A stretch of 64,000 nt of DNA from Streptomyces mirabilis (GCF_039503195.1 NZ_JBCJKP010000001.1:3968001-4032000), one strand, 5' to 3'; shown: positions 1-9,370, counted from the stretch's first letter. The notes: a model not told the origin generated them from the sequence alone. Made by a program: numbers and translations.

Positions 1-504
1 GTTGCGTGTGATCCAGTACGCGTAGACCTTCGCCACTCCGTACGGGGAGCGCGGATGGAACGGGGTCCCTTCGTGCTGCGGCGGAGGCGACGCGCCGAAC
101 ATCTCGGAACTGGACGCCTGGTAGAAGCGACAGGGCAGGCCGGTGTTCCGAATGGCCTCCAGCAGTCGCGTGGCGCCCAGCGCGGTCGTGTCCCCAGTGA
201 ACAAAGGCTCGTCGAAGGAGACGCGCACATGCGACTGGGCGGCCAGGTGGTACACCTCGTCGGGCTGTACGCGCTCGAGGAGACCGGCGACCCTGCTGCC
301 GTCCGTGAGATCGCCGTAGTGCAGGAACAGCCGGGCTTCCGGATCGTGCGGATCCTGGTAGAGATGGTCGATGCGACAGGTGGTGAACGTAGAAGCACGC
401 CGAACGATCCCGTGGACGGTGTAACCCTTCTCCAGGAGTAGTTCGGCGAGGTAAGAGCCGTCCTGGCCGGTGATTCCGGTGATGAGTGCCGTTTTTACTG
501 TCAC
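1..504 (-). CDS. gmd: GDP-mannose 4,6-dehydratase, N-terminal part (cut by window edge)
   Basis: Translating the minus strand from a GTG at 504 gives 168 codons open to the window edge. The protein starts [20 protein letters not shown], which holds the Rossmann glycine motif ([10 protein letters not shown]) typical of GDP-mannose 4,6-dehydratase. It continues with [15 protein letters not shown] and [10 protein letters not shown], both characteristic of the family, and reaches the catalytic YxxxK region ([16 protein letters not shown]). The enzyme is cytoplasmic and converts GDP-mannose to GDP-4-keto-6-deoxymannose, a precursor for deoxysugars in surface glycans. An AAGGAG ribosome site lies 5 bases before the GTG. 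The gene follows the methyltransferase on the same strand and sits in a glycan-biosynthesis block. Confidence 0.93.
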   Translation of the reverse strand, partial: MTVKTALITGITGQDGSYLAELLLEKGYTVHGIVRRASTFTTCRIDHLYQDPHDPEARLFLHYGDLTDGSRVAGLLERVQPDEVYHLAAQSHVRVSFDEPLFTGDTTALGATRLLEAIRNTGLPCRFYQASSSEMFGASPPPQHEGTPFHPRSPYGVAKVYAYWITRN

Positions 505-532
505 ACGTACTCCTTGTGGCAAAGAGTTCTGG

Positions 533-1401
533 TCAACGAGCATGCGGTGTCAAACGCACCCACAGATGCCAGCCCATTAATTTTCCGCTGCCCAGTCCGT
601 GAAGAGGCAGCGGTGGGGCGTGCAGGAAGTGCTTCTCGGTGTGCCGGACATCGAAATACGGGAAGTCACGCCGGACGCGCCGTACGTCGTAGACCTGCGA
701 ATATGGGTTGTGCGGGCCGTCGGTGTTGCGGTGGATGAATTTCGACATGCGCAGATATCGCATGAGCCCGGTCTTGCGCGCGTTGTCCAAGTGCGCGCCA
801 AGGAGTTCCCCGGTTCGGAGAGCGCGCCCAGCCGCTCCAGGGAGTGGGCTGCCAGAAGCGCGGCCCGCCGCAGCAGCCCGATCGAGACGAGGTAGTTGAG
901 CGACCAGCGGGCGTACAGCATGACCACCAGCTCCCCGCCGGGCTTCAGGACGCGGTGGATCTCCTTCTGGGCCCGCTGGATGTCGGGGACGTGATGGAGG
1001 ACCCCGTGGCTGAAGACGACGTCGAAGGACTCGTCCGGGAGGGGCAGGTCGAGGACACTCGCCTGGTGGAGACCCTCGAAGGGCAGTTCTCGCAGGGCCA
1101 GGCGCATCCCTGTCCGCCGGACCGCCGTCTCCGTCAGGTCCACTCCGGTCCACCGGGCGCCGCGCCGGATCAGCTGCTCCGCCTCGGCTCCCTGACCGAG
1201 ACCGATCTCCAGTACGTGACGCCCTCGGAGGTCCAAGCCGTCCAGGCATCGGGGAATGTGGGGTTCCAGCCGGTACTTGGCTGTGTCGTACCGGTGGAAG
1301 AACGCTTCGTAATCCTGTCTCTCCCTGCCCTCCGGTGCACCCAGGAGCTGATCACCGCACGGATGACTGGACCAGAAACCCTGGATTTCTACTTCCTCCA
1401 C
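533..1401 (-). pseudogene. SAM-dependent methyltransferase, frameshifted
   Basis: This is a class I methyltransferase. Motif I reads VLEIGLGQGAEAEQLI and is followed by GVDLTETAV and DESFDVVFSHGVLHHV. The reading frame that starts the protein becomes low-quality after SLERLGALSEPGNS, while another frame continues convincingly with ELLGAHLDNARKTGLMRYL and ends at 533. Adding one base in the CCCCGG at 808-813 joins both parts into one protein of about 290 residues. So the gene either carries a single-base deletion or contains an assembly error. The chosen GTG at 1401 has GGGGAG upstream; a TTG at 1413 is the alternative but has no ribosome site. It lies just upstream of gmd on the same strand, so it probably methylates a sugar or polyprenyl-linked glycan intermediate. 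Confidence 0.8.
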
Positions 1402-1615
1402 AGAGCTCCCCAACAGATTAATATATTTTCAATAACAGGGGACCCAGGGGATTCATCCCGGACCCCGTTGTTTTACTCACCGTGCCCAGAGTGACACAGC
1501 GGGAAGACGCTTGGGGGAGGCTCAGCGGAGGGTTACCGACCGCTGATTGCACCCGTGACACCCATTGACTTTCGGGCAGCCTACGACGTGTTGCCCTGGA
1601 CGCCCGGCCTTGTGA

Positions 1616-2836
1616 ATGGTGTCATGCATTCCATTCAGTTTCGTTTGCGCCACCGAAGGGATTCCAAGTACGGTGCGGATTCTTCGTCGGCGTACCCGGA
1701 TCCGCCGTGTACCGCAGCACCATCCTGTTCCGGTACTCACAGACGCGGGCTGTTCCGCCTCCCCGGGCCGGTGCACGCCGAACTCGTGCCCTCGGGTCCT
1801 GGTTCTCCGACACGGTCCGGAGCTCGGCGGAATGGGCAGGGCCGCCGACTTCTTCACGCCGCTCCTCGAGAGCCAGTGCCGCGTTGTAGCCGTCGTCCCC
1901 CTGACCGCGGACCGCACCGGGTCGGACAGGTTCGAGGCTTCGTGGACAGCCAAGGCCCGTGCCACGGCGGCGGCCTTGGGACGATGCGCGTTTCTGCTCA
2001 CAGTGAGGTCACCGGATGCCGTCTACCTGCCGATCTCGCAATGGGGCCTACCCCTCGTCCGGGACGTCCTGGTGATCACGCTCGCCAGAGTCACGGGGTG
2101 TACACCGGTACTGCACCTGCACGGCGCGCAGTTGCCGGGCCGGCTGGCCGCAAGCGGGGTACTGCGCAGAGCACTGGCCGGAGCACACTGGATCGTGCTG
2201 AGCGACACCGTCGCGACGGAACTGCGCGCCAGCGGGTGCCGCGCACGATCGGTGACCGTGGTCCGCAACCCGGCGCCCGCCGCTGCCACGTCGGGGCGCG
2301 TGCCCGCACGCCCCCATGTGCTGCGTATCGGCTGGCTCGGCACGAGGTGCCGGGCCAAGGGCTTCGACCTCCTCTGCGGTGCGGTGGGCCGACTCAAGGA
2401 CCGTGGCACCGACGTTCAGTTCTCAGCGGCGGGAATGCGTATGGACGTACCTGATGCCCACATGGCATCCGTGGACGAGGACTTCGGCGTCCTCGCCCCC
2501 CGGAGTGCCTCGTCCTTCTGGTCCCGGACCGATGTCTTCGTCCTTCCGTCCCGTTGGGTCGAAGGGCTTCCCTTCGTGCTCCTCGAAGCGCTGCAGGCCG
2601 GCTGCGCCGTGGCTGCCACGCCGTCTCCGGGAAGCGGCGAACTCTTCAGCCGCGGTTGCGTGGAGCGGATCGAGAGCACCGCGGACTCCGTCGCCGCGTT
2701 CCTCGAGCACTGCGTGGCCGACCTGCAGGGCATCCGTCGGCGTCAGCAGAGGGCCTGGGAGGAACTTCGCCCCCTCTACGCACCTCAACGAGTCGAGGAG
2801 TCGTTCGTCGGCTTCTGGCGCGACACCAGTTTCTGA
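1616..2836 (+). CDS. Glycosyltransferase family 4 (GT4) protein
   Basis: A GT-B fold glycosyltransferase. RVLVLRHGPELGGMGRAADF is the N-terminal Rossmann strand and glycine loop. PVLHLHGAQLPGRL, the central IGWLGTRCRAKGFDLLCGAV (usual start of the nucleotide-sugar domain) and the C-terminal FVLPSRWVEGLPFVLLEAL with its E-x7-E-like donor-binding region follow. The first 58 or so residues of the longest frame look non-protein-like, with no good ribosome site, so the true start is uncertain; it may lie nearer 1700-1790 or the 5' end may hold a sequence error. It is divergent from the methyltransferase and is followed after 38 bases by a second glycosyltransferase. It probably adds a sugar to a lipid-linked or exported glycan. 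Confidence 0.8.
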   Translation: MVSCIPFSFVCATEGIPSTVRILRRRTRIRRVPQHHPVPVLTDAGCSASPGRCTPNSCPRVLVLRHGPELGGMGRAADFFTPLLESQCRVVAVVPLTADRTGSDRFEASWTAKARATAAALGRCAFLLTVRSPDAVYLPISQWGLPLVRDVLVITLARVTGCTPVLHLHGAQLPGRLAASGVLRRALAGAHWIVLSDTVATELRASGCRARSVTVVRNPAPAAATSGRVPARPHVLRIGWLGTRCRAKGFDLLCGAVGRLKDRGTDVQFSAAGMRMDVPDAHMASVDEDFGVLAPRSASSFWSRTDVFVLPSRWVEGLPFVLLEALQAGCAVAATPSPGSGELFSRGCVERIESTADSVAAFLEHCVADLQGIRRRQQRAWEELRPLYAPQRVEESFVGFWRDTSF

Positions 2837-2874
2837 CCTGCTTCCAGCCGATTGACGAGTTCAGGAGGCGCCAT

Positions 2875-3681
2875 TTGCGTATGCCACGGCCGCACGATGA
2901 GGAGGCCGCGACCAAGCGCATCTGCCCGAGTCGGCCCGCGATGGTGTGCGGGCTGCCCGTCCATCCGCTCACTCTGGAGGAGTCGGTGGCGTCCGCCGAG
3001 GCGCTGATCGCGGACGGCGGCCCCCACCAGCACGTCGTGTTGAACGCGGCCAAGATCGTCCAGGCTCACGACGACCCGGAACTGGCGCGGATCATCCGCT
3101 CGTGCTCACTCGTCAACGCCGACGGCCAGGCCGTCGTCTGGGCGAGTCGTCTCCTCAAGACGCCCGTGCCCGAACGAGTCGCCGGCATCGACTTCATACT
3201 GGCGCTGTGGCGGAGCGCCGCACGCAACGGATACCGCGTGTACCTCCTGGGCGCCGAAGCGGCCGTGGTCGAGGAGACGGCGCGTATCGCCACCGGGCAG
3301 GGCGTCGAGGTCGTCGGGCACCGGGACGGCTACTGGGACGAGCGCAAGGAGCCCCAGGTGGTGGCGGGCGTCCGCGAAGCCCGTCCGGACATTCTGTTCC
3401 TCGCCGTGCCCAGCCCGCGCAAGGAGTACTTCCTCGCGCGCCGGCAGAAGGAGCTGGGTTGTGCCCTGGTGGTCGGTGTCGGCGGATCTTTCGACGTGGT
3501 GGCGGGGCTCCGCAGCAGGGCCCCACGGTGGATGCAGCGGACCGGCCTCGAATGGTTCCACCGGATGGCCCAGGAGCCGCGGCGTATGTTCCTGCGCTAC
3601 GCGGTGGGCAACACCCGATTCGTCGCCCTCACCGCCGTCCACTGGGCGCGGCTGCGAACCGGCCGCAGCCGCGACGCGTAG
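2875..3681 (+). CDS. WecG/TagA/CpsF family glycosyltransferase
   Basis: About 268 residues, close to the family norm. The core MVCGLPVHPLTLEESVASAE, VVLNAAKIVQAHDD, LVNADGQAVVWASRL (family Asp in NADGQ) and YLLGAEAAVVEETAR, DILFLAVPSPRKEYF and VGVGGSFDVVAG are hallmarks of the GT26 family, which transfers N-acetylmannosaminuronate or N-acetylmannosamine to a lipid-linked sugar. The TTG at 2875 is chosen because AGGAGG lies 6 bases upstream; an ATG two codons later is possible. Together with the upstream GT4 gene it forms a two-gene rightward unit of surface glycan assembly. The exact acceptor cannot be told from sequence. Confidence 0.88.
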   Translation: MRMPRPHDEEAATKRICPSRPAMVCGLPVHPLTLEESVASAEALIADGGPHQHVVLNAAKIVQAHDDPELARIIRSCSLVNADGQAVVWASRLLKTPVPERVAGIDFILALWRSAARNGYRVYLLGAEAAVVEETARIATGQGVEVVGHRDGYWDERKEPQVVAGVREARPDILFLAVPSPRKEYFLARRQKELGCALVVGVGGSFDVVAGLRSRAPRWMQRTGLEWFHRMAQEPRRMFLRYAVGNTRFVALTAVHWARLRTGRSRDA

Positions 3682-4441
3682 GGCCGACGGCACGTACCGG
3701 CATCGGCCGACGACGTGCTCGGCCGAGTCGTCGTGGGGTGCTGGGCGGCGCAGCCAGGGAAACCACGAGACGGCAGCCGCCCGACGGCCCCTCCAGGGAC
3801 AGGGCGAGGGCAGGGACCGAGAACCCGCCCCGCACACCACGAAATTCCGGGGCACGGCCGGACGAGGCAGTACGGCTGATGCCCTGCCGCATGAAGCCGG
3901 TGTGAGAAGTCCTGCCACTCGTACAGCGATTGGACGAGGTGGGGGGCCAACCTGGGATTCCTTGGTGCGATGTTCGTCGACCAGCGGAAGCACCTCGCGC
4001 CAGTTCTCGCAGGTCTATGGAGCTTCCGCGGCGCATGTGCCCTGGATGTACCCTCGCGGCCTCTAACGCAGCGCATCCACAAGGCTTCCTACAAGGCCTT
4101 GGCGTCGTCGAGGGCTCGACGGCGTGAAGACGTGGCAGGTAGCCCGGGTTTCCAGTCGGCGGCCCAGGCGCGGCCGGCGACAGCGTCCCCGTCCTGCTCC
4201 CGACCTGCGCCCGCTGCATCGTCAGCCGGCTCGCCGAGCTCCAGCAGCGCGTCGAAGCGCCTCAGCGGCTGCCGACGACACTCCCGTCCCAGAGCGACCG
4301 CTTCCCGATTTTCGGGAAGTTTTCGGGAAGGCCACCCGCGCAGAGACCGGACAAAAGCGGCTCCAGCCACACTGTCGCCGACTCGGCCAGGGGGTCCGGC
4401 ACAACCACTCTGCCAGGCTCGTCAAGTCGCCCCTGACCAGC
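3682..4441. other. Gap of about 760 bp with no convincing gene; possible degraded coding remnant
   Basis: No frame here has a ribosome site plus family-like protein. On the minus strand short protein-like stretches appear in different frames (SSIDLRELAR, then VLPLVDEHRTKESQ, then LVQSLYEWQDFSHRLHAAG, about 3870-4030), which is what a decayed gene would leave. A repeated ttttcgggaag element occurs at 4300-4330. The position, between a glycan block and a tRNA gene, suits island-border debris. Confidence 0.35.
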
Positions 4442-4466
4442 AAAAAGGCCCTCCCAGAGGGAGGGC
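4442..4466 (-). terminator. Intrinsic terminator after tRNA-Arg
   Basis: On the minus strand an 8-bp stem GCCCTCCC/GGGAGGGC with a 3-base loop is followed by CTTTTT, directly downstream of the tRNA 3' end. Confidence 0.85.
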
Positions 4467-4472
4467 TCTCAG

Positions 4473-4548
4473 TGGCGCCCCCGGCAGGACTCGAACCTGC
4501 GGCCAAGCGCTTAGAAGGCGCCTGCTCTATCCACTGAGCTACGGGGGC
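4473..4548 (-). tRNA. tRNA-Arg (anticodon UCU)
   Basis: The minus strand folds as a complete cloverleaf: acceptor GCCCCCG paired with CGGGGGC, D-arm GCTCAGTGGATAGAGC, anticodon stem GGCGC/GCGCT enclosing CTTCTAA (anticodon TCT, reading AGA), and T-arm GCAGG-TTCGAGT-CCTGC. The 3' CCA is encoded. AGA is a rare codon in high-GC genomes. tRNA-Arg genes are common integration sites for actinomycete mobile elements, and its 3' end points toward the glycan block. Confidence 0.96.
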
Positions 4549-4861
4549 CAGGTGTGGTGGCCGGTTTCGTGGTGCCCGGGTGTGGGCCGATCCGTGACCT
4601 TGCCGGGGACAAGGATAGGGCTCCCGGGTCCTTGTCCCTGGCGCTTCGCCTCCGTGGCTCAATGTGGAGGTTCAGTGAAGCGGTCCTGATAATCGCAGGC
4701 AGGTACGAATCGTGCACCGCTTTTGGCCTCTCGCGCATCGGGTGTTGTGCACTCGTTATGCCTGCGCCCCAGTCGTCCCTTCCGCCCTGTGTGTCCTGTC
4801 GGCGCGCAGACATAGCCATATGCTTCAGAAAGGCTCCAAAATTGGGCATTCTTCGCATGTG

Positions 4862-6466
4862 GTGACCTTGGACGTACGGCCTCAGCTGCTCGACGCACTC
4901 TCCGCCCTGCGCGACCGTGTCGCCGCCGCACGCTTCCCGCTGCCCCTGGCGGGGGCTCCACGCGCGCGTGCCAATCGCGACGAACTGCTCGCACAACTAG
5001 ACGACTATTTGGTGCCCCGGTTGAGGGAACCCGAAGCACCGCTTCTCGCCGTGATCGGCGGGTCGACGGGAGCGGGGAAGTCCACTCTCGTCAACTCCCT
5101 CGTCGGACGCCGGGTCAGCGAGGCCGGCGTCTTGCGGCCGACGACCCGGACGCCGGTACTGGTGTGCCATCCGGAGGACCATCACTGGTTCAGTGGAATG
5201 CGGGTGCTGCCCGACCTCACGCGCGCGTGGGTGCCCCACCAGGAACCCGGCGACGACCTTCAGGCCCTCATGGAGCACGGGGAACGGGTGCTGCGTATCG
5301 AAACCGCCGACACCCTCCCCCGGGGCCTCGCCCTGCTCGACGCGCCCGACATCGACTCCCTGGTCGCCGACAACCGCGTACTTGCCGCCGAACTGATCTG
5401 CGCTGCCGACATCTGGGTCATGGTGACCACGGCCGCGCGGTACGCCGACGCCGTGCCGTGGCACCTGCTGCGTACGGCCAAGGAGCACAAGGCGACCCTG
5501 GTGACCGTTCTCGACCGGGTGCCCCACCAGGTGGTATCCGAGGTGTCGCGGCAGTACGGCGCCCTGCTCACCAAGGCCGGGCTCGGCGAGGTGCCCCGCT
5601 TCACCGTGCCGGAACTGCCCGAGTCCGCGTGGGGCGGCGGCCTGCTGCCCGCCACGGCCGTCGCGCCGCTGCGCACGTGGCTCGTCCACCAGGCGCAGGA
5701 CCCCGGCGCCCGACACGCGACGATGGCCCGTACGGCCCAAGGACTCCTCGACTCGCTCAAGGCCCGGATGCCTGAGCTCGCCGGTGCGGCCGCCGCGCAG
5801 TACGCGGCCGCGCTGCGGCTCACCGCCGCCGTCGACGGGGCGTACGACAGCGAGCACGCGCGCGTGAAGGGGCGTCTGCAAACCGGTGCCGTGCTCTCCG
5901 GGGACGCGCTCAAGCGGTGGCGCGCCTACCCGCTCGACTGCACCGCGGGTGAACTGCTCGACTCGCTCGTCGAGAGCCTGGCCGCACTCCTGCTGTGCGC
6001 CGTCACGGCCGCCGACGAGCGCGTGGACGACGCCTGGCGGCGCGAACCGGCCTCGGGTGCTCCGGGGCTGACGGACCGTGATCCGACGCTGGAGAGCGCC
6101 GAGCACCGGATCGGGGTGTCCGTACGGCGTTGGCGGCGGGTCCTGGAGGAGTACGCCGAGGAAGAGGTCGGCCGCCTCGACAAGAGCGTGGCACCGGACG
6201 CCGAGGTCGTCGCCGCGCTGGTGGCCACCGCGCTCCTGGGCGGCCACAGGGCACGCAACGCGGGCGAGGGGCTCGCCGAGCGGCTCGGCGCGCACGGCGC
6301 CCTGCGGCTGCGCGAGAGGGGCGGGCGCCTCCTTGCCGAGTACCTCGACAGGGCCCTGCACACCGAGCGCGAGCGCCGTCTCGCCCCGCTCGACGCCCTC
6401 GACGTGCACCCAGAGCCCCAGGCCGAACTCATCGCCGCGCTGTCCGTACTGCAGAAGGAGAGGTGA
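4862..6466 (+). CDS. dynA: Dynamin-like GTPase (DynA type)
   Basis: About 534 residues. The G1/Walker A loop is [10 protein letters not shown] near residue 66, followed by the switch region [19 protein letters not shown] (conserved Thr), a G3-like LLDAPDID and a G4-like VTVLDRV. The long helical C-terminal half has no membrane segment. In S. venezuelae a pair of adjacent dynamin-like GTPases, DynA and DynB, stabilises FtsZ rings at sporulation septa; the architecture and tandem arrangement here match. GTG at 4862 is chosen because the protein becomes family-like at [13 protein letters not shown] at 4859 is equally possible and no strong ribosome site is seen. The following gene begins within a few bases of the stop, so both are probably co-translated. 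Confidence 0.82.
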   Translation: MTLDVRPQLLDALSALRDRVAAARFPLPLAGAPRARANRDELLAQLDDYLVPRLREPEAPLLAVIGGSTGAGKSTLVNSLVGRRVSEAGVLRPTTRTPVLVCHPEDHHWFSGMRVLPDLTRAWVPHQEPGDDLQALMEHGERVLRIETADTLPRGLALLDAPDIDSLVADNRVLAAELICAADIWVMVTTAARYADAVPWHLLRTAKEHKATLVTVLDRVPHQVVSEVSRQYGALLTKAGLGEVPRFTVPELPESAWGGGLLPATAVAPLRTWLVHQAQDPGARHATMARTAQGLLDSLKARMPELAGAAAAQYAAALRLTAAVDGAYDSEHARVKGRLQTGAVLSGDALKRWRAYPLDCTAGELLDSLVESLAALLLCAVTAADERVDDAWRREPASGAPGLTDRDPTLESAEHRIGVSVRRWRRVLEEYAEEEVGRLDKSVAPDAEVVAALVATALLGGHRARNAGEGLAERLGAHGALRLRERGGRLLAEYLDRALHTERERRLAPLDALDVHPEPQAELIAALSVLQKER

Positions 6467-6471
6467 CCGCG

Positions 6472-8622
6472 GTGACTGCCGTCACAGACCACACGGATCA
6501 CGCCGACCACACCGGAGACGATTCCCCCGAAGACGGCACGTCCGATCACGGAATGTCCGGTCACGACGCGTCCGACCAGGGAAGTTCCGAAAACGGGCGC
6601 CCTGAAGCCTCTCGTTCCGAGACCGACTCCCCGGAGGCCTTCGCCACGGAGGCCGGGGACGCCGAGCCCGCCGCCGAGGAGGCCGCGAGGGCGGCTCCCC
6701 CGGAGTCCGTGACGAAGGCGCAGCCGGAGGGAAAAGCCGGGACGGAGACGGAAGCGAAGGCGGGGACGGAGACAGAGGCGGAGGACGCCGAGCGGGCCCA
6801 GGAGTCCGCCTTCGATGCCCCGCGGGGCGGCGCGCACACACGCGTGAAGGACGACGCCGGGCACCCACGGGTGAAGACCGACGACGGCGGTACCCGTGCC
6901 GAGTCGGAGACCGCCTGGGACGACGGGCTGATCGCCCGCCGCGTGTCCGAGACGGCCCCCGGCCAGGAGGCACACGCCCCGTCCCTGGTCCTGGAGACCA
7001 AGACCGCCGTACAGGCCCCGCCGCTCCCGCTCGCGTACGACGCACCCCTGAGGTCGCGCCTTGACGCGCTCCGCGAGCTGGTGGGGTCGTCGCGCACCCG
7101 GCTGGACAGCAGGACGCTCGCCGAGGCGAGCCGGGTCCTCGACGAGGCGACGGCGCGCCGCAAACTGTCCGGTGAGCACACTGTGGTCGCCATCGCCGGA
7201 GCCACCGGCAGCGGCAAGTCGCAGCTCTTCAACGCGCTCGCCGGGGTGGCCATCTCGGAGACGGGCGTGCGCCGGCCCACCACCGCGGCGCCCATCGCGT
7301 GCAGCTGGAGCGACGGCGCGGCGACCCTCATCGACCGGCTCGGCATCCCGGGACGACTGCGCAGACGTCCCCTGCAGAGCCCCGAGGCGGAGGCGCAACT
7401 GCGCGGCCTCGTCCTGGTCGACCTGCCCGACCACGACTCCGCGGCCGTCCAGCACCGGGAGCAGGTGGACCGCATCCTGGCGCTCGTCGACGCGGTCATC
7501 TGGGTCGTCGACCCCGAGAAGTACGCGGACGCCATGCTCCACGAGCGGTATCTGCGGCCCATGGCGGGCCACGGGGAGGTCACCTTCGTGGTCCTCAACC
7601 AGGTGGACCGGCTGCCCGGCGAGGCCGCCGACCAGGTCCTCGACGATCTGCGACGACTGCTCGACGAGGACGGGATCGCACTGGGCGAGTACGGCGAACC
7701 GGGCGCGACCGTGATGGCGCTGTCCGCGCTCACCGGGGACGGCATCGGCGAACTGCGCGAGTCGCTCGGCCAGTTCCTGGCCGAGCGGGGCGCCGCCGCC
7801 CGTCGGATTTCGGCCGATCTCGACGCGGCCGCCGCGCGCCTGCGTCCCGTCTACTCGACCGGACGGCGTACGGGGCTCAGCGAGGAGGCGCGCGACGAGT
7901 TCGCGGACCGGCTCGCGGACGCGGTGGGCGCCACGGCGGCCGGCCAGGCGGCCGAGCGCGCGTGGCGCCGCAACGCCAACCGCGCGTGCGGCACCCCCTG
8001 GCTGCGGCTGTGGCGCTGGGTCCAGGACCGCGAGGACTCGACGACGGGCCGTCTGTCGGTACGGGCACCCGCGGACGAGGAGGCCACGGCCCGGCAGCGC
8101 GTCGAACAGGCGGTGCGCACGGTGGCGGACCGCGCGGCCCGCGGGCTGCCCGCGCCCTGGGCGCAGGCGGTGCGTGAGGCGGCCGTGCGCGGTGCGCAGG
8201 GGCTGTCGGAGGCGCTGGACGAGATGGCGACGCGCGCCACGACACCGGTGGGGCGGCCGCCGCGGCCCGGTTGGTGGCCGGCCGCCGTGCTCGCACAGGC
8301 CTCGATGACGATTCTTCAGATCATCGGCGGGCTGTGGCTGCTGGGGCAGATCATCGGATTCATGGCGCCGAACCTCGGGGTGCCGGTGCTGCTGATGTTG
8401 GCGGGCATCATCGGCGGCCCCGCCGTCGAGTGGGGCAGCAGGATGGCGGCGCGCGGACCGGCCAAGCGGTACGGGCTCGAAGCGGAACGGCGACTGCGCG
8501 AGGCAGCCGCCGGGTGCGGGAGGGCGCGGGTACTCGATCCGGTGGCGGCGGAGTTGCTGCGATATCGGGAGGTACGTGAGCAGTACGGGCGGGTCACGGG
8601 GGCGTCGGCGCCGGTCGGATGA
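6472..8622 (+). CDS. dynB: Dynamin-like GTPase with two membrane segments (DynB type)
   Basis: About 716 residues. The first 170 or so residues are acidic and low-complexity (many Asp, Glu, Thr, Ala) and probably disordered. A GTPase domain follows with GATGSGKSQLFNAL near residue 243, switch GVRRPTTAAP, G3 LVDLPDHDS and G4 VLNQVDRLP. Near residues 605-650 are two hydrophobic helices (AQASMTILQIIGGLWLLGQI and VPVLLMLAGIIGG), so the protein should be a membrane anchor for its soluble partner encoded upstream. GTG at 6472 has GGAGAGG 8 bases before it; GTG at 6463 overlaps the dynA stop as GTGA and is the alternative. Likely role: septum constriction during sporulation, by analogy to DynB. Confidence 0.82.
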   Translation: MTAVTDHTDHADHTGDDSPEDGTSDHGMSGHDASDQGSSENGRPEASRSETDSPEAFATEAGDAEPAAEEAARAAPPESVTKAQPEGKAGTETEAKAGTETEAEDAERAQESAFDAPRGGAHTRVKDDAGHPRVKTDDGGTRAESETAWDDGLIARRVSETAPGQEAHAPSLVLETKTAVQAPPLPLAYDAPLRSRLDALRELVGSSRTRLDSRTLAEASRVLDEATARRKLSGEHTVVAIAGATGSGKSQLFNALAGVAISETGVRRPTTAAPIACSWSDGAATLIDRLGIPGRLRRRPLQSPEAEAQLRGLVLVDLPDHDSAAVQHREQVDRILALVDAVIWVVDPEKYADAMLHERYLRPMAGHGEVTFVVLNQVDRLPGEAADQVLDDLRRLLDEDGIALGEYGEPGATVMALSALTGDGIGELRESLGQFLAERGAAARRISADLDAAAARLRPVYSTGRRTGLSEEARDEFADRLADAVGATAAGQAAERAWRRNANRACGTPWLRLWRWVQDREDSTTGRLSVRAPADEEATARQRVEQAVRTVADRAARGLPAPWAQAVREAAVRGAQGLSEALDEMATRATTPVGRPPRPGWWPAAVLAQASMTILQIIGGLWLLGQIIGFMAPNLGVPVLLMLAGIIGGPAVEWGSRMAARGPAKRYGLEAERRLREAAAGCGRARVLDPVAAELLRYREVREQYGRVTGASAPVG

Positions 8623-8802
8623 CGAGGAACCACTCCACGGGCTGAAGAGCCTCCACCCCTTCGGGTGACGCGGTTGTCCACAACCCGCCGGTAGCGCACA
8701 GGGCTCAGCAGGCCCGGCCCGACGAAGGCAGTCTGAACTCGCGGCGATCGCAGCGCATGCGAGCGCCGCGACAGACGCATTCGTACGGGAGAGGGGTCGG
8801 GC

Positions 8803-9270
8803 ATGAACGAGACGATGGTGTGCGCGGTGGGGAACGTGGCGACACAGCCGGTCTACCGAGACTTGGCGAACGGCGCGTCGGCGAGGTTCCGCCTGGCGGT
8901 GACGGCGCGGTACTGGGACCGCGAGAAGAGCGCCTGGACGGACGGGCACACCAATTTCTTCACCGTGTGGGCGAACCGCGCGCTCGCCACCAACGTGGGG
9001 GCATCGCTGTCGGTGGGCGATCCCGTCATCGTGCAGGGCAGGTTGAAGGTGCGTACCGAGGTACGCGAAGGGCAGAGCTGGACGTCGGCGGACATCGACG
9101 CGGTGGCCATCGGCCACGACCTCTCGCGCGGCACCTCGGCCTTCCGGCGCCCGAACAAGGAAGGGGACACAACTGCGTCCCCCCGGCCCGAGCCCAACTG
9201 GGAGACGGAGCCGGAGAGTCGTTCCCTGGACGTCTCCCAACAGCAGCCGGAACCCGCCGGAGTGACCTGA
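8803..9270 (+). CDS. ssbB: Single-stranded DNA-binding protein, SsbB type
   Basis: 155 residues. The first 110 or so form the SSB OB-fold: MNETMVCAVGNVATQP, ARFRLAVTARYWD, DGHTNFFTVWANRALATN, VGDPVIVQGRLKVR and ADIDAVAIGHDL. The tail is polar (Glu, Pro, Gln) and lacks the DDDIPF-type acidic tip that recruits replication partners in housekeeping SSBs. This combination matches the Streptomyces second SSB, SsbB, which is needed for chromosome segregation at sporulation and not for growth. Its neighbour is the dynamin-like pair, also tied to sporulation septation. Start is the ATG at 8803 with GAGAGGGG upstream. A large inverted repeat follows the gene. Confidence 0.88.
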   Translation: MNETMVCAVGNVATQPVYRDLANGASARFRLAVTARYWDREKSAWTDGHTNFFTVWANRALATNVGASLSVGDPVIVQGRLKVRTEVREGQSWTSADIDAVAIGHDLSRGTSAFRRPNKEGDTTASPRPEPNWETEPESRSLDVSQQQPEPAGVT

Positions 9271-9311
9271 CGTCAGATGTGAGATCGCACTGGCCGGACG
9301 ACCTGACCGAA

Positions 9312-9370
9312 CTGCGGCTTATCGACAAATCCGTTCCGGACAGTCCCCGTTGATTTGTCGATAAGCGCAG
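9312..9370. terminator. Long inverted repeat after ssbB (probable terminator or operator)
   Basis: GCTTATCGACAAATC at 9317 is perfectly repeated in inverse orientation at 9352-9366, with a 20-base loop; the stem extends four more pairs after a one-base bulge. There is no T-run. It lies between ssbB and the next rightward gene, so termination is the simplest role, but the length and AT content are unusual for this genome. Confidence 0.6.

Noticed and set aside
5926..9240. 1104-codon leftward frame opposite the dynamin-like genes
   Set aside because: Composition is Arg/Gly/Pro/His-rich and it covers intact GTPase and SSB genes on the other strand.
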